Shown piece after piece: positions 1-8,615 of a DNA stretch of 64,000 nt. Each line of letters starts with the position of its first letter. Position 1 is the stretch's first letter. The translations under genes were made by a program, and so were the position numbers. Location: positions 20,666-84,665 of the forward strand of contig DAICZS010000003.1 of assembly GCA_027311025.1 (NCBI GenBank). The letters run 5' to 3'. The notes under the pieces are model-generated. The model ran no database searches. It was not told where the DNA came from and saw only the letters and a program-made list of their open reading frames with translations. Origin of the DNA: Ferrovaceae bacterium (GTDB taxonomy: Bacteria; Pseudomonadota; Gammaproteobacteria; Burkholderiales; Ferrovaceae).

Positions 1-31
1 CCCCCAAAAACCCCAAATGCATTCAATTCCC

Positions 32-1225
32 TCAGGCGGACACCATGTCTCCGCCATTGACCGTAGGCAGCAAGGCCAGCAGCTTGATGAGCTCGGACTG
101 GCGTCGGGTATGTGTTTTATCCAGTACGGACCTGATTTGCGTGCGCACGGTCGTGATGGATATCTTCGTTTCCTCGGCGTATTCCGCCGGAGTAACGCCT
201 TCAAACAGTCGCAATGCCAGCCGGGATTCAGCGGGTGTCAACTTGTAGAGGCTTGCCAGCAATTCGGTCATGGGAAGGGGTTGATGATCCGGATTGGCAA
301 TCTGAATGAGTGCCGAAGGTCGTTGCAGCACGTTGAAGTGAGCCGCGCCTGAGGTCAGGGGCGACACGATGAGATTGAAAGGCGGCTTCTTGCTGGGGCG
401 GGGTATGGAGAGTGCCCCAACCTTACCTTCGGTCACTGCAACACGAATCTGGGCGGCAAGTGCCCTGTCATTGAGCAGGGATTGCAGTTTGTGATTTCGG
501 GTGAGCAACCCGTCGGCCTTCCTGAAAAACGATCTCGCCACGCGGTTGGCAAAATAAATGCGGCTCTCGCAGTCCGTCACGACGACGGCGTGGGAGATCT
601 GGTCCAGGATGCCAAATCCGGAATGTACCTTCTGCGTGTGTGGCAGGGTCTTGAGCATGAGATGCGCGGCCAGCTGCAAATGTTCCGACAGGCCCTGCAG
701 CGTGGCCGCTTCCTGGGGGCCGAATGCAGGTTGTCCTGAGCCTCGCTGAAATCCAATGATCACCTCGAGGCCATCGAGCTCGGCCAGCCGATTGGCTGCG
801 GTCCAGCATTTTCCGTAACGCAGGAGCAAGTCTGCAGCCAGCTTTCTGGTGGGAACGTCCCCTTCATGAAAATAAAACTGGTCAAACATCCATTGGTTTG
901 TCGGGCTGTTGCGCAACTGGTGCAGGTTGGCATCCAGTTGGTGGTAATAGGCGGTACACCGGAGATGGTCGTTGTCCCTGGGCAAGCGTCCGACAACCGA
1001 AAAGATGGGGCAACGTTTGATCTGGTCGACAATCAGCAGGTAGCCCCCCGAAGCCTGGACGAGATTGGCCACATGAACGAGCACGCGCTCCCAGGCGCCG
1101 TGATTCGCGGAGGCCTCGTAAATTTCCCTGATAATGGTTTTGATCTTTTCAATCGGCATATTTTTAATCAGTCTAAATCGGCCCAGATCATCGTTTGAAG
1201 TCAGCGCACGCAACAAACCTTTCAT
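32..1225 (-). CDS. LuxR-family transcriptional regulator (orphan)
   Basis: This 397-residue protein ends in a LuxR/GerE-type helix-turn-helix at about residues 329-384 (LTPAESRLAL, then TTVRTQIRSVLDKT and RRQSELIKLL). The first 200 residues match no domain I can name. Residues about 203-240 (FGILDQISHAVVVTD, then IYFANRVARSFF) look like the start of a PAS-type sensor fold. No receiver domain or autoinducer-synthase neighbour is present, so the signal is unknown. It is divergent from the chemoreceptor operon and may regulate it, but that rests only on position. The start is uncertain: the first ATG has no clear ribosome site and lies next to a strong stem-loop. A second ATG at 1159 (MPIEKIKTII) would give 375 residues and leave more room for a promoter. 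Confidence 0.85.
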   Translation of the reverse strand: MKGLLRALTSNDDLGRFRLIKNMPIEKIKTIIREIYEASANHGAWERVLVHVANLVQASGGYLLIVDQIKRCPIFSVVGRLPRDNDHLRCTAYYHQLDANLHQLRNSPTNQWMFDQFYFHEGDVPTRKLAADLLLRYGKCWTAANRLAELDGLEVIIGFQRGSGQPAFGPQEAATLQGLSEHLQLAAHLMLKTLPHTQKVHSGFGILDQISHAVVVTDCESRIYFANRVARSFFRKADGLLTRNHKLQSLLNDRALAAQIRVAVTEGKVGALSIPRPSKKPPFNLIVSPLTSGAAHFNVLQRPSALIQIANPDHQPLPMTELLASLYKLTPAESRLALRLFEGVTPAEYAEETKISITTVRTQIRSVLDKTHTRRQSELIKLLALLPTVNGGDMVSA

Positions 1226-1234
1226 TATGCAGCA

Positions 1235-1282
1235 TAAAAATAAAAACGCATCATCCAGTTGGATGATGCGTTTTTATTTTTA
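1235..1282. terminator. Bidirectional intrinsic-terminator-like perfect hairpin
   Basis: A perfect inverted repeat of 23 bp per arm (1235-1257 and 1260-1282) has core CGCATCATCCA / TGGATGATGCG. An A-rich tract flanks it on the left and a T-rich tract (TTTTTATTTTT) on the right, so either strand reads as a G/C stem followed by U residues. It sits between the 5' ends of two divergent genes, where a terminator is not expected. It would shield each gene from antisense readthrough. Confidence 0.75.
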
Positions 1283-1293
1283 ATTCAACAGAC

Positions 1294-1320
1294 TAAATCC
1301 AACTCGGATCGTGCCGATAG
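1294..1320 (+). promoter_or_regulatory. Sigma-28 (FliA) promoter of the chemoreceptor operon
   Basis: TAAA (1294-1297), a 15-base spacer and GCCGATAG (1313-1320) match the flagellar sigma-28 consensus TAAA-N15-GCCGATAA with one mismatch. The expected start point is near 1327, about 120 bases before the chemoreceptor ATG. The site lies just downstream of the hairpin at 1235-1282. The placement fits because aerotaxis receptors are commonly late flagellar genes. Confidence 0.7.
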
Positions 1321-1448
1321 GTGAGACGGAACACAGTGGTAAAAGTTCAAAACGGAGCTGAAGATTTGACTTGATCTAATTACAAATGCAATTCGGCCAT
1401 TGTCAGGAGCGCCGTCAGAGCACTCCGACTGACCACCCAGGGGGCAGC

Positions 1449-3086
1449 ATGAAACGGAATTTACCAGTCACTCAGCATGAGATCGATTATGCTGAAAGCG
1501 ATGTCTTTGTCACCAGAACCGATCCCAAGGGGATCATCACTTACGCCAACGATGCCTTCGTCAAGATCAGCGGGTTTTCTCGCGAGGAGCTGGTTGGGAA
1601 AAATCACAATATGGTGCGCCATCCAGACATGCCGGAATGGGCGTTTGCCGATTTGTGGAAGACGGTCAAAAGTGGGCGCCCGTGGCGGGGGCTCGTCAAG
1701 AACCGTGCCAAAAACGGCGATTGCTATTGGGTTCGGGCCACCGTTTCGCCCATCCAGGACAATGGCCAGACCACAGGCTATCTGTCGCTCAGAAAAAAGC
1801 CATCGCGTGCAGAAGTGGCTCATGCAGAACAACTCTACAAGTCTGCCAGTGCACCCTCCCGGAAATGGTCGCCCGCATTCTGGTTTCAGAACTTCTCCCT
1901 GGAAAGAAAGCTGCAGATTCTGCTCCAACCCGCGCTCCTGCTGCTTTCATCCGGCACCCTGTGGGCGCTCTACCAGTTCCTGAAACCGCTGGTGGCCGAT
2001 CAGGACAAGCTCTCCACATGGGTACTCTGGCTGGTTGCTGGACAGGTGGGGCTGCAGGTCGTGCTCTATGCGCTCATCGCATGGGTGGTGCATGCTTATG
2101 TGACGAAACCCTTTCGTGAGATCAGAGAGCACCTGTGGGGCCTGATCAACGGCAACATGTTGGGGCAGGTCAACATTGACGGTCGCGATGAAATGGGTGA
2201 GATTCAGTGCCTGGTGCAGTCTGCCAAGGTGCTGTTGGGCTCCGTTGTTGAGCAGATTTCCACGGCCACAAAACAGATTGACGCACGCACAAGCCTTCTT
2301 GACAGCAACATGTCGCGTATGGAGGATGGCTCTCATGCGCAGTCATCGGCCGCAAGCCAGATGGCTGCTGCAGTGGAACAGATGAGTGTGAACGTGGATC
2401 AGGTGTCCGAAAATACCGAGGATGTCCGCAGCATTTCTGAGCAGTCCAAATCCCTGGCGGATGATGGTGGAAAGATTGTGACCCAGGTGGTGCAGGACAT
2501 GTCCGGAATTGCTGAAGTGGTGGTCAACAGCGCCAACACCATTCAGGAATTGGGGCGCAAGTCCGAACAGATTCAGGGGATTGTACGGGCCATCAAGGAG
2601 ATTGCCGACCAGACCAACCTGCTGGCGCTCAATGCGGCCATCGAAGCGGCAAGGGCCGGCGAGCATGGACGGGGCTTTGCGGTCGTGGCGGATGAAGTGC
2701 GCAGTCTCGCTGAAAAGACCCGGCAGTCCACGCAGCAGATCGCGCAGATGACCGAAGAGATCAACAGCAGTACCAACCACGCCGTGACGGAAGTGAGTGC
2801 GGCCGTGGAGATGGTGAAATCGGGCTCACAGCTGGCCGAAAAGGCGGGTGGCGCCATTATCGAAATCAATCATGGGGCGCTCAAGGTGCTCAATGGTGTC
2901 AACGACATTGCGGCTTCCATGAAGGAGCAGAGCCTTGCCAGTCGCAATATTGCCGTCAATGTGGAAAAGGTGGCCCAGATGTCAGAGCAGGCGGGGATGA
3001 CGGTGCGTGAAGTGTCCGAGTCGGTCAGGCAACTCAAGGCGTTGTCGCAGGCGCTGGAGACTTCCGTCGGACATTTCAGGATTTGA
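1449..3086 (+). CDS. Aer-like PAS-domain methyl-accepting chemotaxis protein
   Basis: This 545-residue receptor has an N-terminal cytoplasmic PAS domain (about 15-115). Its blocks [29 protein letters not shown] and TVSPIQDNG are typical of the FAD-binding PAS of Aer. Two membrane segments follow (about 156-178 and 190-216) with almost no periplasmic part, then a HAMP region and a long signalling coiled coil. The CheA/CheW-binding hairpin is at about 387-425 ([23 protein letters not shown]). By family it senses redox state or energy rather than an external ligand. I chose the ATG at 1449 because it has a G-rich ribosome site (GGGGGCAGC) and places the PAS domain as in Aer; an upstream in-frame ATG at 1386 adds 21 unconserved residues. 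No C-terminal CheR/CheB pentapeptide is seen. The next gene starts 4 bases after its stop. Confidence 0.93.
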   Translation: MKRNLPVTQHEIDYAESDVFVTRTDPKGIITYANDAFVKISGFSREELVGKNHNMVRHPDMPEWAFADLWKTVKSGRPWRGLVKNRAKNGDCYWVRATVSPIQDNGQTTGYLSLRKKPSRAEVAHAEQLYKSASAPSRKWSPAFWFQNFSLERKLQILLQPALLLLSSGTLWALYQFLKPLVADQDKLSTWVLWLVAGQVGLQVVLYALIAWVVHAYVTKPFREIREHLWGLINGNMLGQVNIDGRDEMGEIQCLVQSAKVLLGSVVEQISTATKQIDARTSLLDSNMSRMEDGSHAQSSAASQMAAAVEQMSVNVDQVSENTEDVRSISEQSKSLADDGGKIVTQVVQDMSGIAEVVVNSANTIQELGRKSEQIQGIVRAIKEIADQTNLLALNAAIEAARAGEHGRGFAVVADEVRSLAEKTRQSTQQIAQMTEEINSSTNHAVTEVSAAVEMVKSGSQLAEKAGGAIIEINHGALKVLNGVNDIAASMKEQSLASRNIAVNVEKVAQMSEQAGMTVREVSESVRQLKALSQALETSVGHFRI

Positions 3087-3090
3087 GCGG

Positions 3091-5073
3091 ATGAGCCCCA
3101 TCGACAGGCAAACGCTGGACCAAATTGCCGCCGAAATCGGCTTGACTGCCGACGAGATTGCGCGACGGAAGGAGTTTCTGGAGTTCACCGAGGCTGACAT
3201 CGAGAAACTGTGCGACATCCATGACCACATGACGGATGTGCACCTCGAGGATATTTTTTCGGAACTGTTCTATACCCATCTCACCGCATTTCCGGATTTG
3301 AGGGCATTCATTCCGGACGAGGCGGCCGTCGGCCGGCTCATGCGCATCCAGGCGCGCTATTTCATGCGCCTGACCGCGGGCGACTACGGTGAATCCTACG
3401 TGCTGGATCGTCTGGCCGTAGGCCTTGCCCACCAGCGCATCGGGCTGGAGCCCCGATGGTACACCGGCGCCTACCGGAAATACCTGTCGTTTCTCCTAGG
3501 CAGCGTGTATGCCCACATCGGGCATGACGAAGGCAGGTTTCTCGCCACTTATGACGCACTCCTGAAAGTGGTGTTCCTGGACATGGAGCTGGCACTGGAT
3601 ACCTATTTCCACGGGGACCGGCAAAAGCTGCTCCATATGGCCAACCACGATGCGCTGACCGGGTTGCCCAACCGGATGCTGTTGAGCGATCGCATCGAAC
3701 GCGCCCTGCTGCAGGCCCATCGCGACGGAAATCAGGTGGCGCTGCTCTTCATCGACCTCGATCGCTTCAAGAACATCAATGATGCCTTGGGGCATCCCGT
3801 GGGAGACGCGGTCATCACGGAAGCAGCACGACGGTTGGTGGCAGCACTACGGGAGGAGGACACCGTGGCGCGCCTGGGTGGTGATGAATTTGTGGCAGTC
3901 CTCTCCGGCATGGAGCGAGAGGAGACCATCGCGATCGTGGCAAACAAGCTGTTGAAAAGCCTGGAAGCGCCCATCGCGGTGGCAACCCATGAGTTTTACA
4001 TCTCGGCCAGCATCGGTATCGCCGTATATCCAGGCGATGGCGCTACCCAGGATGTCTTGATGAAGAATGCCGACCTGGCCCTGTACCGCGCCAAGCAGGA
4101 GGGGCGCAATGCGTTTCGCTTCTACCAGCGGGGCATGAACGAATTGCTGATGACGCGGCTGAATCTGGAAACGCGGGTACGCCGGGCCATGGAAAAGGGC
4201 GAGTTGACCCTGCACTACCAGCCGCAGGTCGATCTGGGGAGTGGGCAGATCGTGGCCGTGGAAGGACTGTTGCGCTGGTCTTCGGAGGGAATGTTCATTC
4301 CGCCGCTGGCCTTCATTCCGCTGATTGAAGAAACGGGTCTTATCCTGCCCATTGGCGAATGGGTTCTTGAGACGGCCTGCAGGCAAGTGGCAGCATGGCA
4401 CGCGCAAGGGATTTTGGGATTGAAAGTGGCGGTCAACCTGTCCATGCGCCAACTCTGGAACAAGGATTTTTTTGACGTCGTATGGCGCATCCTTGCGCAG
4501 ACGGGTTGCCGACCCGAGTGGCTTGAACTGGAAATCACCGAAAGCATCCTCATGGACAATCCCACCGAAGCCGTGAGTGTGCTGCGCAAACTGGCGGATC
4601 TGGGGGTCACCATCGCCATCGACGACTTTGGCACGGGCTACTCCAGCCTGGCTTACCTCAAGCGGTTTCCGGTCCAGTCACTCAAGGTGGATCGCACCTT
4701 CGTACAGAATGTTTCGTGCGATGCCGATGACGCTGCCATCGTTCGTGCTGTCATCGCACTGGCGCATAGCCTGGATCTCAAGGTGGTGGGGGAAGGGGTC
4801 GAAGACGCCGCACAGCTGGCCTTCCTCTCCAGCCTGGGTTGCAACCTGGGGCAAGGCTATTATTTTTCCACACCCCTGCCCGCAGCTGAAATGACCCCCA
4901 TGTTGCTGAATGCGGCTTCCCTGGCGCCAGGGTTTGACATCAGGAACTGTCGGGTGCGCTGGATTGGCGGGCGTATCGCCAAATGCATGGTGGACAAGGG
5001 CGCCTGCCCCTTTGCGCGCGTGCCAGGCGATCTTTGCGAGCACCCCCTGGTGGATCGCATCACGGCGATGTGA
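3091..5073 (+). CDS. Globin-coupled sensor GGDEF/EAL cyclic-di-GMP enzyme
   Basis: This 660-residue protein has a sensor globin domain (about 30-175) with the likely haem-ligating histidine H114 in AHQRIGLEPRWYTGAY. A GGDEF domain follows (LGGDEF at about 262-267), with an RxxD inhibitory site (REED) five residues upstream, then an EAL domain from about 375. The EAL signature reads EGLLRW with E391 kept, and NLS, LEITES, DDFGTGYSS, LKVDR and GEGVED are all present. Both synthase and phosphodiesterase activities are therefore plausible. The domain order implies oxygen or another gas ligand at haem setting cyclic-di-GMP level. It is co-transcribed with the Aer-like receptor (4-base gap), which links it to motility. 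An upstream ATG at 3007 lies inside the receptor gene and is rejected. Its TGA abuts the stop of the convergent Feo-associated gene. Confidence 0.93.
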   Translation: MSPIDRQTLDQIAAEIGLTADEIARRKEFLEFTEADIEKLCDIHDHMTDVHLEDIFSELFYTHLTAFPDLRAFIPDEAAVGRLMRIQARYFMRLTAGDYGESYVLDRLAVGLAHQRIGLEPRWYTGAYRKYLSFLLGSVYAHIGHDEGRFLATYDALLKVVFLDMELALDTYFHGDRQKLLHMANHDALTGLPNRMLLSDRIERALLQAHRDGNQVALLFIDLDRFKNINDALGHPVGDAVITEAARRLVAALREEDTVARLGGDEFVAVLSGMEREETIAIVANKLLKSLEAPIAVATHEFYISASIGIAVYPGDGATQDVLMKNADLALYRAKQEGRNAFRFYQRGMNELLMTRLNLETRVRRAMEKGELTLHYQPQVDLGSGQIVAVEGLLRWSSEGMFIPPLAFIPLIEETGLILPIGEWVLETACRQVAAWHAQGILGLKVAVNLSMRQLWNKDFFDVVWRILAQTGCRPEWLELEITESILMDNPTEAVSVLRKLADLGVTIAIDDFGTGYSSLAYLKRFPVQSLKVDRTFVQNVSCDADDAAIVRAVIALAHSLDLKVVGEGVEDAAQLAFLSSLGCNLGQGYYFSTPLPAAEMTPMLLNAASLAPGFDIRNCRVRWIGGRIAKCMVDKGACPFARVPGDLCEHPLVDRITAM

Positions 5074-5244
5074 TCAGGGGACAGACCCCTTTTTGGGGTC
5101 TGTCCCCAATTTCTCCTGGGAGCCGGAAGTGCAACGCCTGCAGCCGTCACCTGGCCCGCAATGGGGTTTGAGAAACAGGCGCTTCACCACGTAGAGCGCG
5201 GCAGCGGCCACGATCAGTAGGGTCAACGGCGTATCCCACCACAT
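5074..5244 (-). CDS. FeoB-associated Cys-rich small membrane protein
   Basis: A 56-residue reading frame starts with ATG 3 bases after the feoB stop. It has one membrane segment (about residues 6-24, LTLLIVAAAALYVV), a basic stretch (KRLFLK) and then cysteines C29, C35 and C38 (CGPGDGCRRC). This matches the small Cys-rich proteins often encoded directly after feoB, whose role is unclear but which may bind or guide ferrous iron. The last 11 codons (LGTDPKKGSVP) are written by the palindromic repeat at 5077-5107, and the TGA follows the repeat immediately. The ancestral C-terminus may therefore have been replaced or extended by repeat insertion. It is convergent with the GGDEF/EAL gene, the two stops forming TGATCA. 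Confidence 0.75.
   Translation of the reverse strand: MWWDTPLTLLIVAAAALYVVKRLFLKPHCGPGDGCRRCTSGSQEKLGTDPKKGSVP
5077..5107. repeat. Full palindromic repeat, copy 1 (end of Feo small gene)
   Basis: GGGGACAGACCCC (5077-5089), a TTTTT loop and GGGGTCTGTCCCC (5095-5107) form a perfect 13-bp-arm palindrome. It encodes GTDPKKGSVP on the minus strand and lies just after the stop of the plus-strand GGDEF/EAL gene. The arms are identical to those in murE and murD. Confidence 0.9.
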
Positions 5245-5247
5245 GGC

Positions 5248-7125
5248 TTAACTCCCCGAGAGGGTCATCAGGGCAACCCGGTAGGTGATGAAAGCGGCTG
5301 CGTAGGCCATGGCAAACAGGTAGCCCGTCATCAACAGCGGCATGCGCCAGGAGTTGGTTTCACGCCGCACGGCGCCCAGGGTGGCCACGCATTGCGGCGC
5401 GTACACGTACCATGCCAGCAAGGACAGGGCGGTGGGCAAGCTCCAGGATTGGGCCAGCACGGGGGCGAGCGTTTCGCTGACATTGGCACCCGTGCTGGAT
5501 AACGCATAGACGGTACCCAAGGCGCCCACGGCCACTTCCCGTGCTGCAAGTCCGGGCACCAGCGCGATACAGATCTGCCAGTTGAATCCGATGGGGGCGA
5601 AAAACACCCCGAGGGCGTGGCCCGCCATGCCGGCCAGGCTGTACTGAATGGCCGGGCCAGTGGCGCCTTCGGGGGGTGGCGGGAAGGCACTCAAGAACCA
5701 CAGCACCACCATCAGGGGCAGGATGATGGTCCCGACACGAGAAATGAAGATGGTGCCCCGCTCCCACAGTCCCATCAGCAGGTTGCGCAGGTTGGGTACG
5801 CGGTAGGCCGGCAGTTCCATCATCAGGGCCTGATACTGGTTGCGGGCCGAACGCTTGAGCACCAGGGCCACGCCCATGGCCGAAAAGATGCCGGCAAAGT
5901 AGAGGGCGAACAGCACCACCCCCTGCAGGTTGAACAGGCCTGCCACGGTGCGGTTGGGGATGAAGGCTGAAATGAGCAACGCATAGACCGGAAGGCGCGC
6001 CGAGCAGGTCATGAGGGGAGCGATCATGATCGTGGTCATGCGGTCACGACGGTTCTGGATGGTGCGTGTGGCCATGATGCCGGGAATGGCGCAGGCAAAG
6101 CTGGAGAGCAGGGGGATGAAGGCGCGTCCGGACAGCCCCACCGAACCCATGATGCGGTCCAGCAAAAAGGCGGCGCGCGGCAAATAACCCGAGTCCTCCA
6201 GGGCCAGGATGAAGGCAAAGAGAATCAGGATCTGGGGCAGGAACACCAGCACGCTGCCCGCGCCAGAGAGGACGCCGTCGGCCAGCAGGCTGCGCAACAG
6301 CCCCGGCGGCAACATGGCGCGCAGGCCGTCGGCGGCAAGGGCCACACCATTTTTGATGACATCCATGGGGACGGCAGCCCAGCTGAACACCGCCTGGAAT
6401 GTGAAAAACAATACCCCCGCAAGAATCAGCATGCCGGTGAAGGGGTGCATGACCACCTGGTCAATGCGCTCGCCCCATCCCTCGTTGCGCTGGCTTTCAT
6501 CACAGGTGGCCCCGATGATGGCGCGGACCCGACGCTGCATGCCTTGCAACTCTTCGGCGGTGGGGTCTTTCCAGGGTCCCGTCGCTGGGGCGATCGAGAA
6601 GGGTGGATGTTGGTCCAGAAAATCCACCAGGGCAGCGGCCCCCCCGTTCTCCACAGCCACCGTTTCCACCACGGGAATCTCCAGTTCGCGCGAGAGTGCC
6701 GCCACGTCGATGACGATGCCATGATCGCGGGCCACGTCCATCATGTTGAGCGCCAGCACCAGCGGGCGCCCCAGACGCTTCAACTCCAGCACCAGGCGCA
6801 GGTGCAGGCGCAGGTTGGTGGCGTCCACCACGCACACCAGCAGCTCTGGCGTGGCCTCGCCCTGCAATTGGCCCAGCACGGCGCGTCGGGTGATGGATTC
6901 GTCGAGGGAAGTGGGGGTGAGGCTGTACGCGCCAGGCAAATCGATGATCTGAAAGCGCTTGCCGCTGGGTGAAGTCAGGCCGCCTTCCTTTTTTTCCACC
7001 GTGACGCCGGCATAGTTGGCCACCTTCTGGTGGCTGCCGGTGAGACGGTTGAACAAGGCGGTTTTACCGCAGTTGGGGGCGCCTACCAGGGCAGCCACGG
7101 CATCGGGAAGGGTTTGTGCGGTCAT
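5248..7125 (-). CDS. feoB: Ferrous iron transport protein B
   Basis: This 625-residue inner-membrane Fe(II) transporter has an N-terminal G-protein domain: G1 GAPNCGKT (about 15-22), G2 threonine in NYAGVTVE, G3 DLPGAYSL and G4 NMMD. A membrane permease half follows with two Gate repeats and many hydrophobic helices. It is shorter than Escherichia coli FeoB (773) but contains both parts, so I read it as the short form of the family and not as a truncation. It sits 3 bases downstream of feoA and 3 bases upstream of the Cys-rich gene, a feoA-feoB-small gene operon. Iron control through Fur is likely (see the candidate box at 7430-7448). Confidence 0.97.
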   Translation of the reverse strand: MTAQTLPDAVAALVGAPNCGKTALFNRLTGSHQKVANYAGVTVEKKEGGLTSPSGKRFQIIDLPGAYSLTPTSLDESITRRAVLGQLQGEATPELLVCVVDATNLRLHLRLVLELKRLGRPLVLALNMMDVARDHGIVIDVAALSRELEIPVVETVAVENGGAAALVDFLDQHPPFSIAPATGPWKDPTAEELQGMQRRVRAIIGATCDESQRNEGWGERIDQVVMHPFTGMLILAGVLFFTFQAVFSWAAVPMDVIKNGVALAADGLRAMLPPGLLRSLLADGVLSGAGSVLVFLPQILILFAFILALEDSGYLPRAAFLLDRIMGSVGLSGRAFIPLLSSFACAIPGIMATRTIQNRRDRMTTIMIAPLMTCSARLPVYALLISAFIPNRTVAGLFNLQGVVLFALYFAGIFSAMGVALVLKRSARNQYQALMMELPAYRVPNLRNLLMGLWERGTIFISRVGTIILPLMVVLWFLSAFPPPPEGATGPAIQYSLAGMAGHALGVFFAPIGFNWQICIALVPGLAAREVAVGALGTVYALSSTGANVSETLAPVLAQSWSLPTALSLLAWYVYAPQCVATLGAVRRETNSWRMPLLMTGYLFAMAYAAAFITYRVALMTLSGS

Positions 7126-7128
7126 GGG

Positions 7129-7404
7129 TCAGCTACGGGTAATTTTGATGGCTGCAGCCTCTGTGCGACGCAGCGCAAAGGTGGAAGTGCCGATGCGCAC
7201 GGCGATGGGGTCGCCACTGGGAAAGCCCCGGCGCACCACGCGCACCCGCTCGCCGGGCACGAAACCCAATTCCATCAGGCGACGCACCCCATCCTCGCCC
7301 AAACGGGCGTCGGCGCCTTCGTCGAGGCTGACTTCAGTGATCACGCCAGACTCGCCGGGAGCCAGATGCGTGACGCGGTGGATTCGGTTTTTCATGGGCA
7401 CCAT
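7129..7404 (-). CDS. feoA: Ferrous iron transport protein A
   Basis: This protein of about 91 residues has the SH3-like FeoA fold: THLAPGESGVI at the N-terminus, then RRLMELGFVPGERVRVVRRG and DPIAVRIGTSTFALRRTEAAAI. FeoA helps FeoB at the inner face of the membrane. The start is uncertain among TTG at 7416, ATG at 7404 and ATG at 7395; none has a strong ribosome site, and I use the first ATG. It is the first gene of the feo operon and divergent from pyrC. Confidence 0.93.
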   Translation of the reverse strand: MVPMKNRIHRVTHLAPGESGVITEVSLDEGADARLGEDGVRRLMELGFVPGERVRVVRRGFPSGDPIAVRIGTSTFALRRTEAAAIKITRS

Positions 7405-7429
7405 TTCGTTGTTCAAGGCCAGTATAAAC

Positions 7430-7448
7430 GAGAATGTTTCTTATTTAC
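7430..7448 (-). promoter_or_regulatory. Candidate Fur box upstream of feoA
   Basis: GAGAATGTTTCTTATTTAC matches the 19-base Fur consensus GATAATGATAATCATTATC at about 12 of 19 positions. It lies 26 bases upstream of the feoA ATG. Ferrous uptake operons are usual Fur targets. The match is only moderate. Confidence 0.4.
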
Positions 7449-7470
7449 AATGGGCGATCCACGGGTCTTC

Positions 7471-7513
7471 CACTGGGGCAGACCCCAGTGCTGTGGGGGC
7501 CACATGGTAAGAT
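7471..7513 (+). promoter_or_regulatory. pyrC promoter with upstream palindrome
   Basis: An extended -10 (TGG TAAGAT, 7505-7513) gives an expected start near 7520, about 31 bases before pyrC. Where a -35 would lie there is instead a 20-base palindrome, CACTGGGG-caga-CCCCAGTG (7471-7490), then a smaller one (TGTGG-ggg-CCACA, 7492-7504). These could be operator sites. The first resembles a diverged half copy of the GGGGACAGACCCC repeat. Confidence 0.4.
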
Positions 7514-7550
7514 ACGGACTCGATCGCAACCCTTTTCCGACCCAATTTCC

Positions 7551-8600
7551 ATGATGGCACCTGCAACCCTGACACTCACCCGCCCCGATGACTGGCATGT
7601 GCACCTGCGGGATGGGGAAGGCATGCGGGCCGTGGTGGCCGATACTGCCCGCCAGTTTGCCCGCGCCATCGTCATGCCCAACCTCAAGCCGCCCGTGGCC
7701 ACAGTGGCCCAGGCCGAGGCCTACCGGGAGCGCATCCTGGCCGCCCGGCCCAAGGGCAGCGACTTCACCCCCCTCATGACGCTGTATCTCACCGAGGCCA
7801 CGTTGCCGCTGGAAATCGAGCGCGCGCGGCGCACGGGCTGGATTCACGCGGTCAAATATTACCCGGCTGGCGCCACCACGCATTCCGAAGCAGGGGTGCG
7901 CGACCTGGCCCATTGTCGCGAAACCCTGAAGGCCATGGAGGATCTGGAATTGCCCCTGCTGGTTCATGGCGAAGTCACTGATCCTGCGGTGGATGTGTTC
8001 GATCGCGAACGCGTGTTCATCGAACGCCACCTGATTCCCCTGGTCCAGCGCTATCCCCGGCTGAAGGTGGTGCTGGAGCACATCACCACGGCCTCAGCGG
8101 TCAAGTTTGTCCTGACGGCCGACGACAATGTGGCGGCCACGGTGACGCCCCACCACCTGCTCTACAACCGCAACGCCCTGTTCCAGGGTGGGGTCCGTCC
8201 CCATTATTACTGCCTGCCGGTACTCAAGCGCGAGGAACACCGCCAGGCGCTGGTCCGTGCAGTCGCCTCGGGGAATCCCAAGTTCTTTCTGGGCACCGAC
8301 AGCGCACCTCACGCGCGCAACACCAAGGAGAACGCCTGCGGCTGTGCCGGCATCTACAGCGCCCACGCAGCGCTCGAGCTCTATGCCGAGGCCTTCGAGG
8401 GCGCCGGGGCGCTGGACAGGCTGGAAGGATTTGCCAGCCATTACGGGGCCGATTTTTATGGCCTGCCGCGCAACAGCGCGCGCGTCACCCTGGTGCGCGA
8501 GCCCTGGGTCGTGCCCGCCGAGCATCCCTTTGGCCAGGACACCCTGGTGCCGCTGCGTGCCGGAGAACAGATGACCTGGAGGCTGCAGGCGCCGAACTAG
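7551..8600 (+). CDS. pyrC: Dihydroorotase
   Basis: This 349-residue class II dihydroorotase cyclises carbamoyl-aspartate to dihydroorotate in pyrimidine synthesis. Metal and substrate motifs are clear: [10 protein letters not shown] near the N-terminus (HxH), the carboxylated-lysine region [36 protein letters not shown] and the catalytic-aspartate segment GTDSAPH. The length matches Escherichia coli PyrC (348). I start at the first of two adjacent ATGs (7551, 7554); an upstream in-frame ATG at 7434 would add 39 unconserved residues. It stands alone between the feo operon and rnpB. Confidence 0.96.
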   Translation: MMAPATLTLTRPDDWHVHLRDGEGMRAVVADTARQFARAIVMPNLKPPVATVAQAEAYRERILAARPKGSDFTPLMTLYLTEATLPLEIERARRTGWIHAVKYYPAGATTHSEAGVRDLAHCRETLKAMEDLELPLLVHGEVTDPAVDVFDRERVFIERHLIPLVQRYPRLKVVLEHITTASAVKFVLTADDNVAATVTPHHLLYNRNALFQGGVRPHYYCLPVLKREEHRQALVRAVASGNPKFFLGTDSAPHARNTKENACGCAGIYSAHAALELYAEAFEGAGALDRLEGFASHYGADFYGLPRNSARVTLVREPWVVPAEHPFGQDTLVPLRAGEQMTWRLQAPN

Positions 8601-8602
8601 GA

Positions 8603-8608
8603 TAGAAT
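8603..8608 (+). promoter_or_regulatory. -10 element of rnpB
   Basis: TAGAAT lies 7 bases before the expected first base of the RNase P RNA at 8616 and overlaps the end region of pyrC. I see no convincing -35. Confidence 0.5.
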
Positions 8609-8615
8609 GCCAGGT

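Noticed and set aside
5248..7125. feoB as a truncated gene because it is about 150 residues shorter than in Escherichia coli
   Set aside because: The G domain and the membrane part with both Gate repeats are present and the ends are clean; short FeoB forms are normal.
8190..8205. GGGGTCCGTCCCC in pyrC, one base from the repeat arm
   Set aside because: It encodes the conserved GGVRPHYY motif of dihydroorotase, so the likeness comes from the codons.
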